Assembly (NCBI GenBank): GCA_017414965.1
Contig: JAFQJL010000025.1
Location: 124,001 to 188,000 of the forward strand
Length of the DNA stretch: 64,000 bases
Origin: Clostridia bacterium
GTDB lineage: Bacteria > Bacillota > Clostridia > Oscillospirales > Acutalibacteraceae
Direction: 5' to 3'
Below the pieces are notes generated by a model that saw only the letters and a program-made list of their open reading frames with translations, had not been told where the DNA came from and did no database searches. The position numbers and the translations under genes were made by a program. Shown here piece by piece: positions 24,170 through 32,492 of the stretch. Position 1 is the stretch's first letter. Each line of letters begins with the position of its first letter.

Positions 24170-25621
24170 ATGAATCAACGAATGGTATTCAACACGGTCG
24201 GCAAAATTCTGCTGGCCGAAGCGGCCCTCATGTTGCTACCGACATTGGTGTCGCTGATATATCAGGAATCCTGCTTTTCGGCGTTTCTGCTTACTATCGC
24301 GATCGCAGCGGCGCTCGGCGTGTTGCTGATGCTGATTTCGCGACCGAAAGACACCGTCATCTACGCCAAGGAAGGTTTCGTCATCGTGGCACTCGCGTGG
24401 ATCGCCGCGTCACTGATCGGCGCTCTGCCGTTTACGATCAGTGGCGAAATCCCCTCGTATATCGATGCGATCTTTGAAACGGTCAGCGGATTTACCACCA
24501 CCGGCGCCTCTATCCTCACCGACATAGAGAGTATGAGCCACGGTCTGTTGTTCTGGCGGAGCTTCACCCACTGGGTAGGCGGTATGGGCGTGCTGGTGTT
24601 TGTGATGGCACTCATCCCCAGCCTTTCGGAGCGTTCCATTCACATTTTGCGCGCCGAAGCCCCCGGCCACAACGTCGGCAAGCTGGTGCCGCGAATGAAA
24701 GACACCGCTAAGATCTTGTATCTGATCTACATTGGTATGACATTGGCGGAGATTGTCTGCTTACTGTGCGGCGGCATGTCGCTGTTTGAAAGTGTGGTAC
24801 ACACATTGGGTACGGCCGGCACCGGCGGTTTTGGCGTTAAGGCAGACAGCATTGCCGGATATTCTCCCTATTTGCAATGGGTGATCGCTATTTTTATGCT
24901 GTTGTTCGGCGTCAACTTTAATCTGTACTATCTGTTGCTCATCCGCCGTTTCAAGTCGGTGTTTCGAAGCGGCGAGTTGTGGGCATATATCGGCATTGCT
25001 TTGGCCTCCGTGTTGCTGATCTCTATCGATATCTGGCCGAAATACCAAAATTTTACCGAGGTATTGCGCCTATCAACCTTCCAAGTCTCCTCCATTCTCA
25101 CCACCACCGGTTACGTCACAGCCGATTTTAATCTGTGGCCGGATCTGTCTAAAACTGTTTTGCTGCTGCTGATGATCGTTGGTGGCTGCGCTGGCTCCAC
25201 CGCCGGCGGTATGAAGGTCTCCCGCGTAGTCATTATGCTCAAGCGGATCGGCAGCGAGTGGCAACGGATGCTGCATCCGCGCTCGGTCAAAACGCTCAAA
25301 TTCGAGGGCAAAAAGCTCGAGAATACCACCGTTACCGGCGTGTGCAACTATATTTTGGTGTATTTTATCTGTCTGGCGACCATCCTCGTGCTGCTCTCAA
25401 CCGATCCCACTGCGTTCGGGTTTGAAACCAATGTCAGCGCTGCACTTGCCTGCTTTAACAACGTTGGCCCCGGTTTAGCGGGCGTCGGTCCGGTGGAAAA
25501 CTACGCCGCCTATTCGGATTTCAGCAAACTGATCCTATCCGGCGCTATGCTTCTGGGACGCTTGGAGATCTTCCCCCTGCTGATCTTCTTCTCCCCTTCA
25601 ACTTGGACGAAAAAAGGATAA
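24170..25621 (+). CDS. trkH: Trk/Ktr potassium channel subunit TrkH
   Basis: 483-residue membrane protein with four M1-P-M2 repeats. The selectivity-filter loops are visible: SGFTTTGASIL, GTAGTGGFGVK, LTTTGYVTADF and NNVGPGLAGVG, each with the filter Gly that lines the K+ path. It imports potassium, gated by TrkA rings. It ends shortly after the last hydrophobic segment with a basic tail (STWTKKG), and a terminator follows within 3 bases. Confidence 0.95.
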   Translation: MNQRMVFNTVGKILLAEAALMLLPTLVSLIYQESCFSAFLLTIAIAAALGVLLMLISRPKDTVIYAKEGFVIVALAWIAASLIGALPFTISGEIPSYIDAIFETVSGFTTTGASILTDIESMSHGLLFWRSFTHWVGGMGVLVFVMALIPSLSERSIHILRAEAPGHNVGKLVPRMKDTAKILYLIYIGMTLAEIVCLLCGGMSLFESVVHTLGTAGTGGFGVKADSIAGYSPYLQWVIAIFMLLFGVNFNLYYLLLIRRFKSVFRSGELWAYIGIALASVLLISIDIWPKYQNFTEVLRLSTFQVSSILTTTGYVTADFNLWPDLSKTVLLLLMIVGGCAGSTAGGMKVSRVVIMLKRIGSEWQRMLHPRSVKTLKFEGKKLENTTVTGVCNYILVYFICLATILVLLSTDPTAFGFETNVSAALACFNNVGPGLAGVGPVENYAAYSDFSKLILSGAMLLGRLEIFPLLIFFSPSTWTKKG

Positions 25622-25623
25622 GT

Positions 25624-25658
25624 AAAAACCTCTCTTGCACCGGCAAGAGAGGTTTTTT
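25624..25658 (+). terminator. Rho-independent terminator of trkA-trkH
   Basis: Stem AAAAACCTCTCTTGC with its complement, 4-base loop, followed by a T6 tract. Confidence 0.9.
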
Positions 25659-25680
25659 ATTTCCGTTTGCACTTCTTTTG

Positions 25681-25688
25681 CATAGTAT
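25681..25688 (+). promoter_or_regulatory. Candidate mother-cell sporulation -10 element upstream of cotJA
   Basis: CATAGTAT fits the CATANNNT -10 of sigma-E/sigma-K promoters and lies about 45 bases before cotJA. No convincing -35 was found. In B. subtilis cotJABC is under sigma-E, which makes this plausible. Confidence 0.35.
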
Positions 25689-25733
25689 GAAATGAAAGGT
25701 CGTACGACCGATTCTATGAAAGGAGTTTTTGCT

Positions 25734-25952
25734 GTGAATCGTTCCAACTATTACGGTATGCACGGACGGCCGATGCCGCTTCGCGCTGTACCGACGGTTT
25801 CGGAGCCGGCACCGGCCTGCGACGTTCTGATGGTCGTCGCCCACGTAGAAGCGCAAACCCTTGGCGAAACGTATTCCGTGGAGGATGCATTTTCCGCCGG
25901 CACGCTGTTTCCGGAACTCAACAAACCGTTAGGAGGTGTCTGCTGTGGATAA
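25734..25952 (+). CDS. cotJA: Spore coat associated protein CotJA
   Basis: About 72 residues. The segment APACDVLMVVAHVEAQTLGE, then YSVEDAFSAGTLFPELNKPL, is the CotJA signature (typically ...AYVPxQxxxxxYxxxxALxxGTLFPELxxP). Start is GTG at 25734 with AAAGGAG 8 bases ahead; an ATG at 25716 lies before that ribosome site and is less likely. It acts in the spore coat with CotJB and CotJC. Its stop overlaps the cotJB start by 8 bases. Confidence 0.85.
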   Translation: MNRSNYYGMHGRPMPLRAVPTVSEPAPACDVLMVVAHVEAQTLGETYSVEDAFSAGTLFPELNKPLGGVCCG

Positions 25953-26205
25953 AGCCGCGCTGTGCCGTCGCATTTCGGCAGTGGACTTCTCCATTTGGGA
26001 GCTGCAACTGTTCCTCGACACTCACCCGCACTGCGCCGAGGCGTTGGAAAAGCGCCGTCAGCTGATGGCTGAACGGCAGCGCCTGATCGAACTGTACGAG
26101 TCGAATTTCGGCCCGTACGCCGTCGAAGCCCGTCATGTCGACGGCGAGCGCTGGTCTTGGATCGACGATCCGTGGCCGTGGGATCTGGAAGGGGGATGCT
26201 GCTAA
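25945..26205 (+). CDS. cotJB: Spore coat protein CotJB
   Basis: About 86 residues: LCRRISAVDFSIWELQLFLD, HPHCAEALEKRRQLMAERQ, and a Trp-rich end (RWSWIDDPWPWDLEGGCC). These match the CotJB family. Start is GTG at 25945, with AGGAGG 8 bases upstream, and overlaps cotJA. Middle gene of the cotJABC operon. Confidence 0.9.
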   Translation: MDKAALCRRISAVDFSIWELQLFLDTHPHCAEALEKRRQLMAERQRLIELYESNFGPYAVEARHVDGERWSWIDDPWPWDLEGGCC

Positions 26206-26814
26206 ATGTTTATGTACGAGAAAAAATTGCAATACCCGGTCAAGATCAAAAATCCCGATCCCCGTGCGGCGCAGATCATCATCACGCAGTACGGCGGTCC
26301 GGACGGCGAGCTTGGCGCGTCGCTGCGTTACCTCTCGCAGCGGTACACCATGCCGACCGGTCAACTCAAAGGCATCTTAACCGATATCGCGGTGGAAGAG
26401 CTTGGTCACATGGAAATGATCTCGGCGATGGTCTATCAGCTGACCAAGAATCTCACGCCGGAGCAGATCAAGGCCGCCGGTTTTGACAAGTATTTTGTCG
26501 ATCACACGCTGGGCGTGTATCCGGTTGCCGCCTCCGGTCTGCCGTGGCGCGCGGAGTATATCGCCTCCAAGGGCGATCCCATCACCGACCTGCACGAAGA
26601 TCTGGCCGCCGAACAAAAGGCGCGCACCACCTACGACAATCTGATTCGTCTGTTAGACGATCCGGATATCCTCGAGCCGCTGAAATTCCTGCGCGAGCGC
26701 GAGATCGTGCACTATCAGCGCTTCGGCGAAGGGCTGCAGAGCGTGGTCGACAAGCTCGACTGCCGCAACGTCTACGCCTGCAATCCGTCCTACGACAAAA
26801 ATTGCGGAAAATAA
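26206..26814 (+). CDS. cotJC: Manganese catalase family spore coat protein CotJC
   Basis: 202 residues in a four-helix ferritin-like fold. Di-manganese ligands are visible in VEELGHMEMISAMV and in REREIVHYQRFGEG, with further Glu in the first helix (GELGASLRYL) and in DLAAEQKARTTYDNL. CotJC is a Mn-catalase-type protein that removes H2O2 in the spore coat. Starts immediately after cotJB with GGGGGA ahead. Good evidence that the organism makes endospores. Confidence 0.95.
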   Translation: MFMYEKKLQYPVKIKNPDPRAAQIIITQYGGPDGELGASLRYLSQRYTMPTGQLKGILTDIAVEELGHMEMISAMVYQLTKNLTPEQIKAAGFDKYFVDHTLGVYPVAASGLPWRAEYIASKGDPITDLHEDLAAEQKARTTYDNLIRLLDDPDILEPLKFLREREIVHYQRFGEGLQSVVDKLDCRNVYACNPSYDKNCGK

Positions 26815-26816
26815 GA

Positions 26817-26848
26817 AAATCCCCGTCGGATTCATCCGACGGGGATTT
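26817..26848. terminator. Bidirectional terminator between cotJC and serA
   Basis: 13-base stem around AATCCCCGTCGGA, 4-base loop, T/A-rich flanks on both sides. It lies between two converging genes. Confidence 0.85.
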
Positions 26849-26866
26849 GTGTTTGTTATTCTGCGA

Positions 26867-28033
26867 TCACACGATGCAGCGGACGCGAATGACGCCTTCC
26901 ACCGCCGCGACGTCTGCCAGCACGGCCTCCGATACGACCGAATCGACATCCAACACCGAATACGCCAGTTCCTTGCGCGAACGGTTGAGCATCGATTCCA
27001 CGTTGATCTTATCCTCCGACATCACCGCGGAGATCTTGGCGATCAGACCCGGCTCGTTCTTGTGCAGGACGCACACACGGCAGGGCGAGCAGCGCGGACC
27101 GGCCACGTTCGGATAGTTGACGGAGTTGACGATGTTGCCGTTCTCGATGTAATCGATCAGTTCCTTCGCCGCCATCACCGCGCAGTTATCTTCGCTCTCC
27201 GGCGTCGACGCGCCGAGGTGCGGCAGCGGCACCACGTTGGCCACGCCGAGGATGTCCGCCTTCGGGAAATCGACCACGTAACGCGCGACCTTGCCGCTTT
27301 CCAGCGCCGCGATCATATCCGTGTTGTTGACCAGCTCGCCACGCGCAAAGTTCAAGATGCGCACGCCGTCCTTCATCGTCGCCATCGTTTCCGCGTTGAT
27401 CATACCCTTGGTGCTATCCAAGCACGGCACGTGCAACGTGATATAGTCGCAGGTCTTAAAGATCTCCGCCATATCGGACACCTGATGAATGCTCGGGTTG
27501 AGACCCCACGCTGCCTGCACCGACATATACGGATCGTAGCCATACACATCCATACCCAGCGCGTCTGCCGCGTTAGCGACCATACCGCCGATCGCGCCCA
27601 GACCGATCACACCCAGCTTTTTACCGAGGATCTCGGGACCGACAAACTGGCTCTTGCCTTTTTCCACCAGTTTACCGACCATATCGCCTTCGTCCTTCAG
27701 CGACTGTGCCCACGCAATGCCGTCCGTCACCTTACGGGAGGCGAGGAACAGACCGCACAGCACCAGTTCTTTCACCGCGTTGGCGTTGGCGCCCGGCGTG
27801 TTGAACACCACCACGCCCGCTTCGCCGTACTTGTCGACCGGAATGTTGTTGGTACCGGCGCCCGCGCGAGCGATCGCCAACACCGATTCCGGCAGTTCCA
27901 TTTCGTGCATCGCAGCCGAGCGAACCAAAATGCCGGTAGGATTCTCCACCGCGTCGCCGACCGTGTATGCCGCTTTATCAAACAGATCGGTGCCGCAAGC
28001 CGCGATCTTGTTGAGCGTCAGAATGTTTTTCAT
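26867..28033 (-). CDS. serA: D-3-phosphoglycerate dehydrogenase with ACT domain
   Basis: 388 residues. It oxidises 3-phosphoglycerate with NAD in the first step of serine synthesis. NAD site KLGVIGLGAIGGMVANAADA (about 150-170); catalytic Arg in LNFARGELVN, catalytic His in PLPHLGASTPESE. A C-terminal ACT domain (RVCVLHKNEPGLIAKISAVM) probably binds serine for feedback control. It is the short (~390 residue) type without an intervening domain. 12 bases after serC in the same operon. Confidence 0.95.
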   Translation of the reverse strand: MKNILTLNKIAACGTDLFDKAAYTVGDAVENPTGILVRSAAMHEMELPESVLAIARAGAGTNNIPVDKYGEAGVVVFNTPGANANAVKELVLCGLFLASRKVTDGIAWAQSLKDEGDMVGKLVEKGKSQFVGPEILGKKLGVIGLGAIGGMVANAADALGMDVYGYDPYMSVQAAWGLNPSIHQVSDMAEIFKTCDYITLHVPCLDSTKGMINAETMATMKDGVRILNFARGELVNNTDMIAALESGKVARYVVDFPKADILGVANVVPLPHLGASTPESEDNCAVMAAKELIDYIENGNIVNSVNYPNVAGPRCSPCRVCVLHKNEPGLIAKISAVMSEDKINVESMLNRSRKELAYSVLDVDSVVSEAVLADVAAVEGVIRVRCIV

Positions 28034-28045
28034 TGTTATGTCCCC

Positions 28046-29128
28046 TTAACCGTTATTCTTGGCAAACTTCGCCATAAAGTCAACCAGCTTCTCCACGCCT
28101 TCGGTCGGCATCGCGTTGTAGATAGACGCGCGCATACCGCCGACCAGACGGTGACCCTTCAGGTTGACAAAACCGGCTTCCGCCGCCTCGGCACAGAATT
28201 TCTTGTCGAGATCGGTTGTCGGCGAGGTGAAGGTCACGTTCATCGGCGAACGATACGGCTTCTCCACCGGATTCTTGAAGAAGGACTGGCTGTCGAGGAA
28301 GTCGTACAGCACGCCGGCCTTATTGACGTTGATCTTTTCCATATTGGCCAGACCGCCGATATCCTCTTCCAGATACTTCATCACCAGGCCGGTCATATAG
28401 ATGCACCAGCACGGCGGGGTGTTGTACATGCTGTCCTTGCTGATGATGGAGGTGTAGTTCATCATCGTCGGGACGTTATCCGCCGCGTGACCAAGCAGAT
28501 CCTCACGGATGATCGCCACCGCCATACCGGCCGGCGCGATGTTTTTCTGCACGCCAAAATAGATAGCGCCGTACTTCGACACGTCCACCGGCTTGCTGCA
28601 GATGCAGCTGGACAGGTCCGCCACCAGCGGCACGCCATCCACCTGCGGCAGCTCCGTATAGGTCGTACCGAAAATGGTGTTGTTCTGGCAGATGTGAACG
28701 TAGCTCGCATCCGCGCTGTAATTCAGCGACTTGACATCCGGAATGTAGGTGAAGTTCTTATCCTTGCTGTTGGCGACGATGTTGACCTCGCCGAATTTCT
28801 TGGCTTCCTTCGCCGCCAAATTCGAGAAGTTACCGGTCACGATGTAATCCGCTTTGCCGGTGGTCATGAAGTTCAGCGGCACCATCGCAAACTGCTGGGT
28901 CGCACCGCCCTGGAAAAAGCCGATCTTATAGTTATCCGGCACGTTGAGCACACGGCGCATCGCCGCCTCGGTCTCTTTGATGATCGAATCAAACGCCGGG
29001 CTGCGGTGGCTCATTTCCATCACCGACTGACCGGACGTGCCGTACTCCAACAACTCCGACTGTGCCGTTTTCAGCACTTTTTCCGGCAGCATCGACGGAC
29101 CGGCCGAGAAATTATAAATTCTTGCCAT
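28046..29128 (-). CDS. serC: Phosphoserine aminotransferase
   Basis: About 360 residues, class V PLP aminotransferase for 3-phosphohydroxypyruvate to phosphoserine. RIYNFSAGPSMLPEKVLKTA at the N-terminus, FQGGATQQFAMVPLN, and VSKYGAIYFGVQKNIAPAG with the PLP Lys (QKN) identify SerC. KGHRLVGGMRASIYNAMP is the C-terminal signature. Start at 29128 has GGAGG 8 bases upstream; an in-frame codon further upstream is not supported. Forms an operon with serA. The third step (serB) is not in the window. Confidence 0.95.
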   Translation of the reverse strand: MARIYNFSAGPSMLPEKVLKTAQSELLEYGTSGQSVMEMSHRSPAFDSIIKETEAAMRRVLNVPDNYKIGFFQGGATQQFAMVPLNFMTTGKADYIVTGNFSNLAAKEAKKFGEVNIVANSKDKNFTYIPDVKSLNYSADASYVHICQNNTIFGTTYTELPQVDGVPLVADLSSCICSKPVDVSKYGAIYFGVQKNIAPAGMAVAIIREDLLGHAADNVPTMMNYTSIISKDSMYNTPPCWCIYMTGLVMKYLEEDIGGLANMEKINVNKAGVLYDFLDSQSFFKNPVEKPYRSPMNVTFTSPTTDLDKKFCAEAAEAGFVNLKGHRLVGGMRASIYNAMPTEGVEKLVDFMAKFAKNNG

Positions 29129-29142
29129 TGTTCTTACCTCCA

Positions 29143-29160
29143 AATATTGAATTCAATATT
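29143..29160. repeat. 18-base perfect palindrome in the serC leader (candidate operator)
   Basis: AATATTGAATTCAATATT reads the same on both strands. It lies between the serC promoter and ribosome site, where a bound repressor would block transcription. No adjacent regulator gene identifies the protein. Confidence 0.6.
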
Positions 29161-29182
29161 AAAATATCGGTTGTACCTTTCC

Positions 29183-29211
29183 ATAATACCCCCTTTTCAT
29201 AAAATAGTCAA
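29183..29211 (-). promoter_or_regulatory. Sigma-A type promoter of serC-serA
   Basis: Minus strand: TTGACT, 17-base spacer, TATTAT, followed by the palindrome 29143-29160 and the serC ribosome site. Confidence 0.72.
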
Positions 29212-29267
29212 TGGAAAACCGTAAAAAATCGGCCGTCTTTTGCAAAAAAACGACCGAACACATACAT

Positions 29268-29300
29268 AAAAACCGCCCATTCGAATGAATGGGCGGTTTT
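29268..29300 (-). terminator. Rho-independent terminator of leuA
   Basis: 14-base stem centred on ACCGCCCATTC, 4-base loop, followed on the minus strand by TTTTTATG. It lies 6 bases after the leuA stop. Confidence 0.88.
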
Positions 29301-29305
29301 GATTT

Positions 29306-30985
29306 TTACATATGCGCTTCCACGCGGTTGATCGCGCTGAGAATGCCCTTGATGGACGCGCGGTTGATGTTGTGCGAATAGCCCACACCGTAACGCGCCA
29401 CGCCATCCGGACACTGCAGGCGGATGTACGCCACCGCGCGCGAGTTGGAGCCACTGGTCAACGCGTGCTCGGAATAGGTCAGGAAGTGGTAGCCGTACAC
29501 GCCGATCTGCTCCAACGCCTTAAAGAACGAGTCGATCGGGCCGTTACCGATCGCTTCGATCTGCTTCTCAACACCGTCCACCTTGACCGTGCCGGAGAAG
29601 CGCACGTCGCTGCCGTCGTGACCGGACAATTCGGTAATGAACATCTGCCCAAGCTCGTACTTACGCGGCACGTCCACGTAGTGCTGTTTGAACACGTCCA
29701 GCACTTCCTCTGCCGACAACTCGCGACCGGCATCGTCGCACGCCTTTTTCACCAGCGTGCCGAACTCCGGCTGCATATCCTTCGGGAGATGGTAGCCGAA
29801 GATCTCCTGCATCACAAACGCCGCGCCGCCCTTGCCGGACTGCGAATTGATGCGGATGATCGGTTCGTACTGACGACCGACGTCCGACGGATCGATGGGC
29901 AAATACGGGATCTCCCAGTACGGAGAATTGCTCTCCTCCATATAGTGAACGCCCTTGTTAATCGCATCCTGATGCGAGCCGGAAAACGCGGTAAACACCA
30001 GATCGCCGGCGTACGGCTGACGCTCACCGACCTTCATATTGGTGCAATGCTCGTACATCGCACGGAGCGACGGCAGATCCGAGAAATCCAGTTCCGGATC
30101 GATGCCCTGCGTGTACATATTCAAGCCCACCGTAACCAAATCGAGGTTGCCGGTACGCTCGCCGTTACCAAACAGCGTACCCTCCAGACGATCCGCACCG
30201 GCCATCAAGCCGAGCTCCGCGCCGGCCACGCCGGTACCGCGGTCGTTGTGAGGATGCAGGCTGATAATGGCCGCCTCGCGATTTTTCAGGTGGGTGATAA
30301 AATACTCCACCTGATCGGCATACGTGTTCTGGGTGCACATCTCCACCGTGTTGGGAAGATTCAAGATCACCGGATTTTCCTTGGTGGAACCGAGTGCCTC
30401 CATCACCGCCTCGCACACCGTCACAGCCGCATCCGGCTCGGTGCCGGAGAAGCTTTCGGGCGAATACTCGAAGCGAATGTTGGTGTCACCGTCAAATTCC
30501 TCGGCGAGCTTACGCACCAATTTGGCTCCCTCCACCGCGATGTCGGTCACGCCCTGCACGTCGGTGTGGAACACCACTTTCCGCTGCAGCGTCGAGGTGG
30601 AATTGTAGAAGTGGACAATAACGTTTTTAGCACCGCGGATCGCCTCAAACGTGCGGCGAATGAGATGCTCGCGCGCCTGCACCAGCACCTGAATGCTCAC
30701 GTCGTCCGGAATATAACCGCCCTCGATCAACGCGCGGCAGATTTCGTATTCCGTTTCGGAAGCGGACGGAAATCCAATCTCGATCTCCTTGAAACCCATC
30801 TTGCAAAGCGCGGTAAAATACTGCAATTTCTGTTGCAGATTCATCGGATCGACCAACGCCTGATTGCCATCGCGCAGATCCACGCTACACCAGATCGGCG
30901 CCTTAGTGATGGTGCGGGTCGGCCACTGCCGGTTGGGCAGATCGATCTGCTGAAACGGAATGTACTTCTTAAATCCTTTATTCAT
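29306..30985 (-). CDS. leuA: 2-isopropylmalate synthase
   Basis: 559 residues. Condenses acetyl-CoA with 2-oxoisovalerate, the entry to leucine synthesis. Barrel motifs: WCSVDLRDGNQALVDPM (metal-binding Asp), ISLHPHNDRGTGVAGAELG (metal HxH) and GTLFGNGERTGNLDLV. The C-terminal ~130 residues (DVRFSGTVKVDGVEKQIEA, RAVAYIRLQCPDG) form the leucine-binding regulatory domain. The size and start (KYIPFQQIDLPNRQWP) place it in the LeuA type-2 branch. It overlaps the preceding phosphatase-like gene by 8 bases. leuB, leuC and leuD are not in the window. Confidence 0.95.
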   Translation of the reverse strand: MNKGFKKYIPFQQIDLPNRQWPTRTITKAPIWCSVDLRDGNQALVDPMNLQQKLQYFTALCKMGFKEIEIGFPSASETEYEICRALIEGGYIPDDVSIQVLVQAREHLIRRTFEAIRGAKNVIVHFYNSTSTLQRKVVFHTDVQGVTDIAVEGAKLVRKLAEEFDGDTNIRFEYSPESFSGTEPDAAVTVCEAVMEALGSTKENPVILNLPNTVEMCTQNTYADQVEYFITHLKNREAAIISLHPHNDRGTGVAGAELGLMAGADRLEGTLFGNGERTGNLDLVTVGLNMYTQGIDPELDFSDLPSLRAMYEHCTNMKVGERQPYAGDLVFTAFSGSHQDAINKGVHYMEESNSPYWEIPYLPIDPSDVGRQYEPIIRINSQSGKGGAAFVMQEIFGYHLPKDMQPEFGTLVKKACDDAGRELSAEEVLDVFKQHYVDVPRKYELGQMFITELSGHDGSDVRFSGTVKVDGVEKQIEAIGNGPIDSFFKALEQIGVYGYHFLTYSEHALTSGSNSRAVAYIRLQCPDGVARYGVGYSHNINRASIKGILSAINRVEAHM

Positions 30986-31622
30986 CGTCAGAGTCCTCCT
31001 CTTTGTTCCACGGAATAAGGCTTACTGCCTCCATCACCGGTTCGCGCATCCACAGCTCCGGCGTCACGCGCACCTCAAATCCACACGCGGCATCGGTCGC
31101 CCACTCGCCCATCGTGGCACGCGGAAACGCGTACCGCGACATAATCAGCATCAGCACACCGCCGGGAGCGCACACCACCGCTTCGGTAGTGCCGGTATGC
31201 ATCAGATAATCAACCATTCCCTCAAACGCCTCGCACACGCGGCTCTGGAACGTCTCGGCATCCTCCCCGCCAGGAATGGCGCCGGACTGCCCACTCACCC
31301 ATTCGGCAAAGCCGGGCTGCGTTTTGAGCTGTTCGACCGTCTTTCCCTCCCATTCGCCGAGCGAGCATTCGTTCAAGCCGTCCAACACCGTCATATCCGA
31401 TTTCGGATACAACACTTGCAGCGTCTGCTGACAGCGCAACAACGGTGCCGTGAACAGCTTTGTATGCGGCGTGACCGGCGGATAATCGAACGCTTTCTGC
31501 ATATCCAGCAGATGCCGAAGCCCCTCCGGCGACAGCGGCACGTCGGTCTGTCCCAAGTACTGTCCGCGCTCGTTTGCCTCGGTCATTTCGTGTCGAATTA
31601 GATAAATTTTGTAAGATTTCAT
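30978..31622 (-). CDS. Histidine phosphatase superfamily protein with altered active site
   Basis: 214 residues with the phosphoglycerate-mutase-like fold. The first catalytic motif reads IYLIRHEMTEAN, so the phospho-acceptor His is present but the usual RHG Gly is Glu. The acid Glu is in LNECSLGEWEGKT. The second catalytic His, normally in a V-x-H-G-G motif, appears as Pro (VVCAPGGVLMLIMS). Activity may therefore be reduced or absent. It precedes leuA and overlaps it, so it is the first gene of this operon. The substrate is unknown; there is no reason to call it a true glycolytic mutase. Confidence 0.75.
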   Translation of the reverse strand: MKSYKIYLIRHEMTEANERGQYLGQTDVPLSPEGLRHLLDMQKAFDYPPVTPHTKLFTAPLLRCQQTLQVLYPKSDMTVLDGLNECSLGEWEGKTVEQLKTQPGFAEWVSGQSGAIPGGEDAETFQSRVCEAFEGMVDYLMHTGTTEAVVCAPGGVLMLIMSRYAFPRATMGEWATDAACGFEVRVTPELWMREPVMEAVSLIPWNKEEDSDDE

Positions 31623-31650
31623 AAAAAAACCCCTCGTTTTATGGCAAACC

Positions 31651-31684
31651 TACCATTTACAAATGGTAAATTTTACGCTATAAT
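31651..31684 (+). promoter_or_regulatory. Promoter and overlapping palindromic operator of the XRE regulator gene
   Basis: TTTACA (31656), 17-base spacer, TATAAT (31679-31684). The -35 is embedded in TACCATTTACAAATGGTA (31651-31668), two perfect 8-base inverted arms around a 2-base centre. This is a good candidate autoregulatory operator, and it lies in the intergenic region shared with the divergent phosphatase-leuA operon. Confidence 0.65.
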
Positions 31685-31734
31685 AATAAAACAATGAGTA
31701 TAAACTCGCTTTTTGCGAGATGGAGGTTACCCCC

Positions 31735-32418
31735 ATGAGTAATACGTTCTCCCGCATCATCACCTTGCTCCGCAAGGAACGCGGGATCAGCCAAAAGCAG
31801 GCCGCCATGGAACTCGGCGTTTCGCAGGCGCTGCTTTCTCACTATGAAAAAGGCATTCGCCAATGCGGTTTGGAGTTCGTCGTGAAGGTGGCGGACTACT
31901 ATAACGTGTCCTGCGATTATCTGCTCGGTCGCACGGCGGACAAGTCCGGTGCGATCATCGCCGTGGACGAGATCCCCAACGCCGAGGCGCTGGATACGGA
32001 CAACAAGGCCCGCGGATCCATCCTGCCGGTGCTCAACAAGAAGCTGCTGTTCAATTCGATGAACATCATCTTCAACCTGTTGCAGCGGTGTGACAACAAG
32101 GCGTTGACCAACGCGGTGTCGTCTTATTTGATCCTCGCGGTGTACGCGTCCTTCCGTCAGCTTTATGCCGCCAACCCGAAAAACCCCGAAGCGATGTTCT
32201 CGGTACCGGCGTATGCGTTCCAAGCGGACGTGCTGGGCGTCAGCGCCAAGTTCTTGGCGGAGGCCGGTCAGCTGGCCGCCGGCGGCAAGGTCGGCGACGA
32301 AGAGGGTCTGGAATCCGAGAAAGCGCCGTTCATTCTGCCGGACAATCTCGCCAGAGAATTCCCGTTGTTTGCCTCGTCGCTTCTCAACCTCCTCCGCAAA
32401 GCCGAGGAAATGCTGTAA
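31735..32418 (+). CDS. XRE family transcriptional regulator
   Basis: 227 residues. The N-terminal 60 residues are a Cro/CI-type helix-turn-helix (ERGISQKQAAMELGVSQALL then SHYEKGIRQCGLEFVVKVA and the usual YYNVSCDYLLGRT end). The C-terminal ~160 residues are helical and not recognised; they probably sense a ligand or dimerise. ATG at 31735 has GGAGG 8 bases ahead. A palindrome over its own promoter suggests autoregulation. The divergent leuA operon is another possible target. Confidence 0.88.
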   Translation: MSNTFSRIITLLRKERGISQKQAAMELGVSQALLSHYEKGIRQCGLEFVVKVADYYNVSCDYLLGRTADKSGAIIAVDEIPNAEALDTDNKARGSILPVLNKKLLFNSMNIIFNLLQRCDNKALTNAVSSYLILAVYASFRQLYAANPKNPEAMFSVPAYAFQADVLGVSAKFLAEAGQLAAGGKVGDEEGLESEKAPFILPDNLAREFPLFASSLLNLLRKAEEML

Positions 32419-32433
32419 ACCATATAAAAATAG

Positions 32434-32467
32434 AAAGACCGTCGGGTATACCCGACGGTCTTTTTTT
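32434..32467 (+). terminator. Rho-independent terminator of the XRE gene
   Basis: 13-base perfect stem AAAGACCGTCGGG / CCCGACGGTCTTT with a 4-base loop and T7 tract. Confidence 0.92.
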
Positions 32468-32492
32468 GTCGGTTTCTCTTATTATAAAATAG

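Noticed and set aside
26849..29224. A 791-codon open frame on the plus strand opposite serC-serA
   Set aside because: It is rich in His, Arg and Val, as frames opposite GC-rich genes tend to be. It has no motif or ribosome site, and both genes on the other strand are unmistakable.
29312..31018. A 568-codon plus-strand frame opposite leuA
   Set aside because: Antisense shadow of a conserved gene; no start signals.
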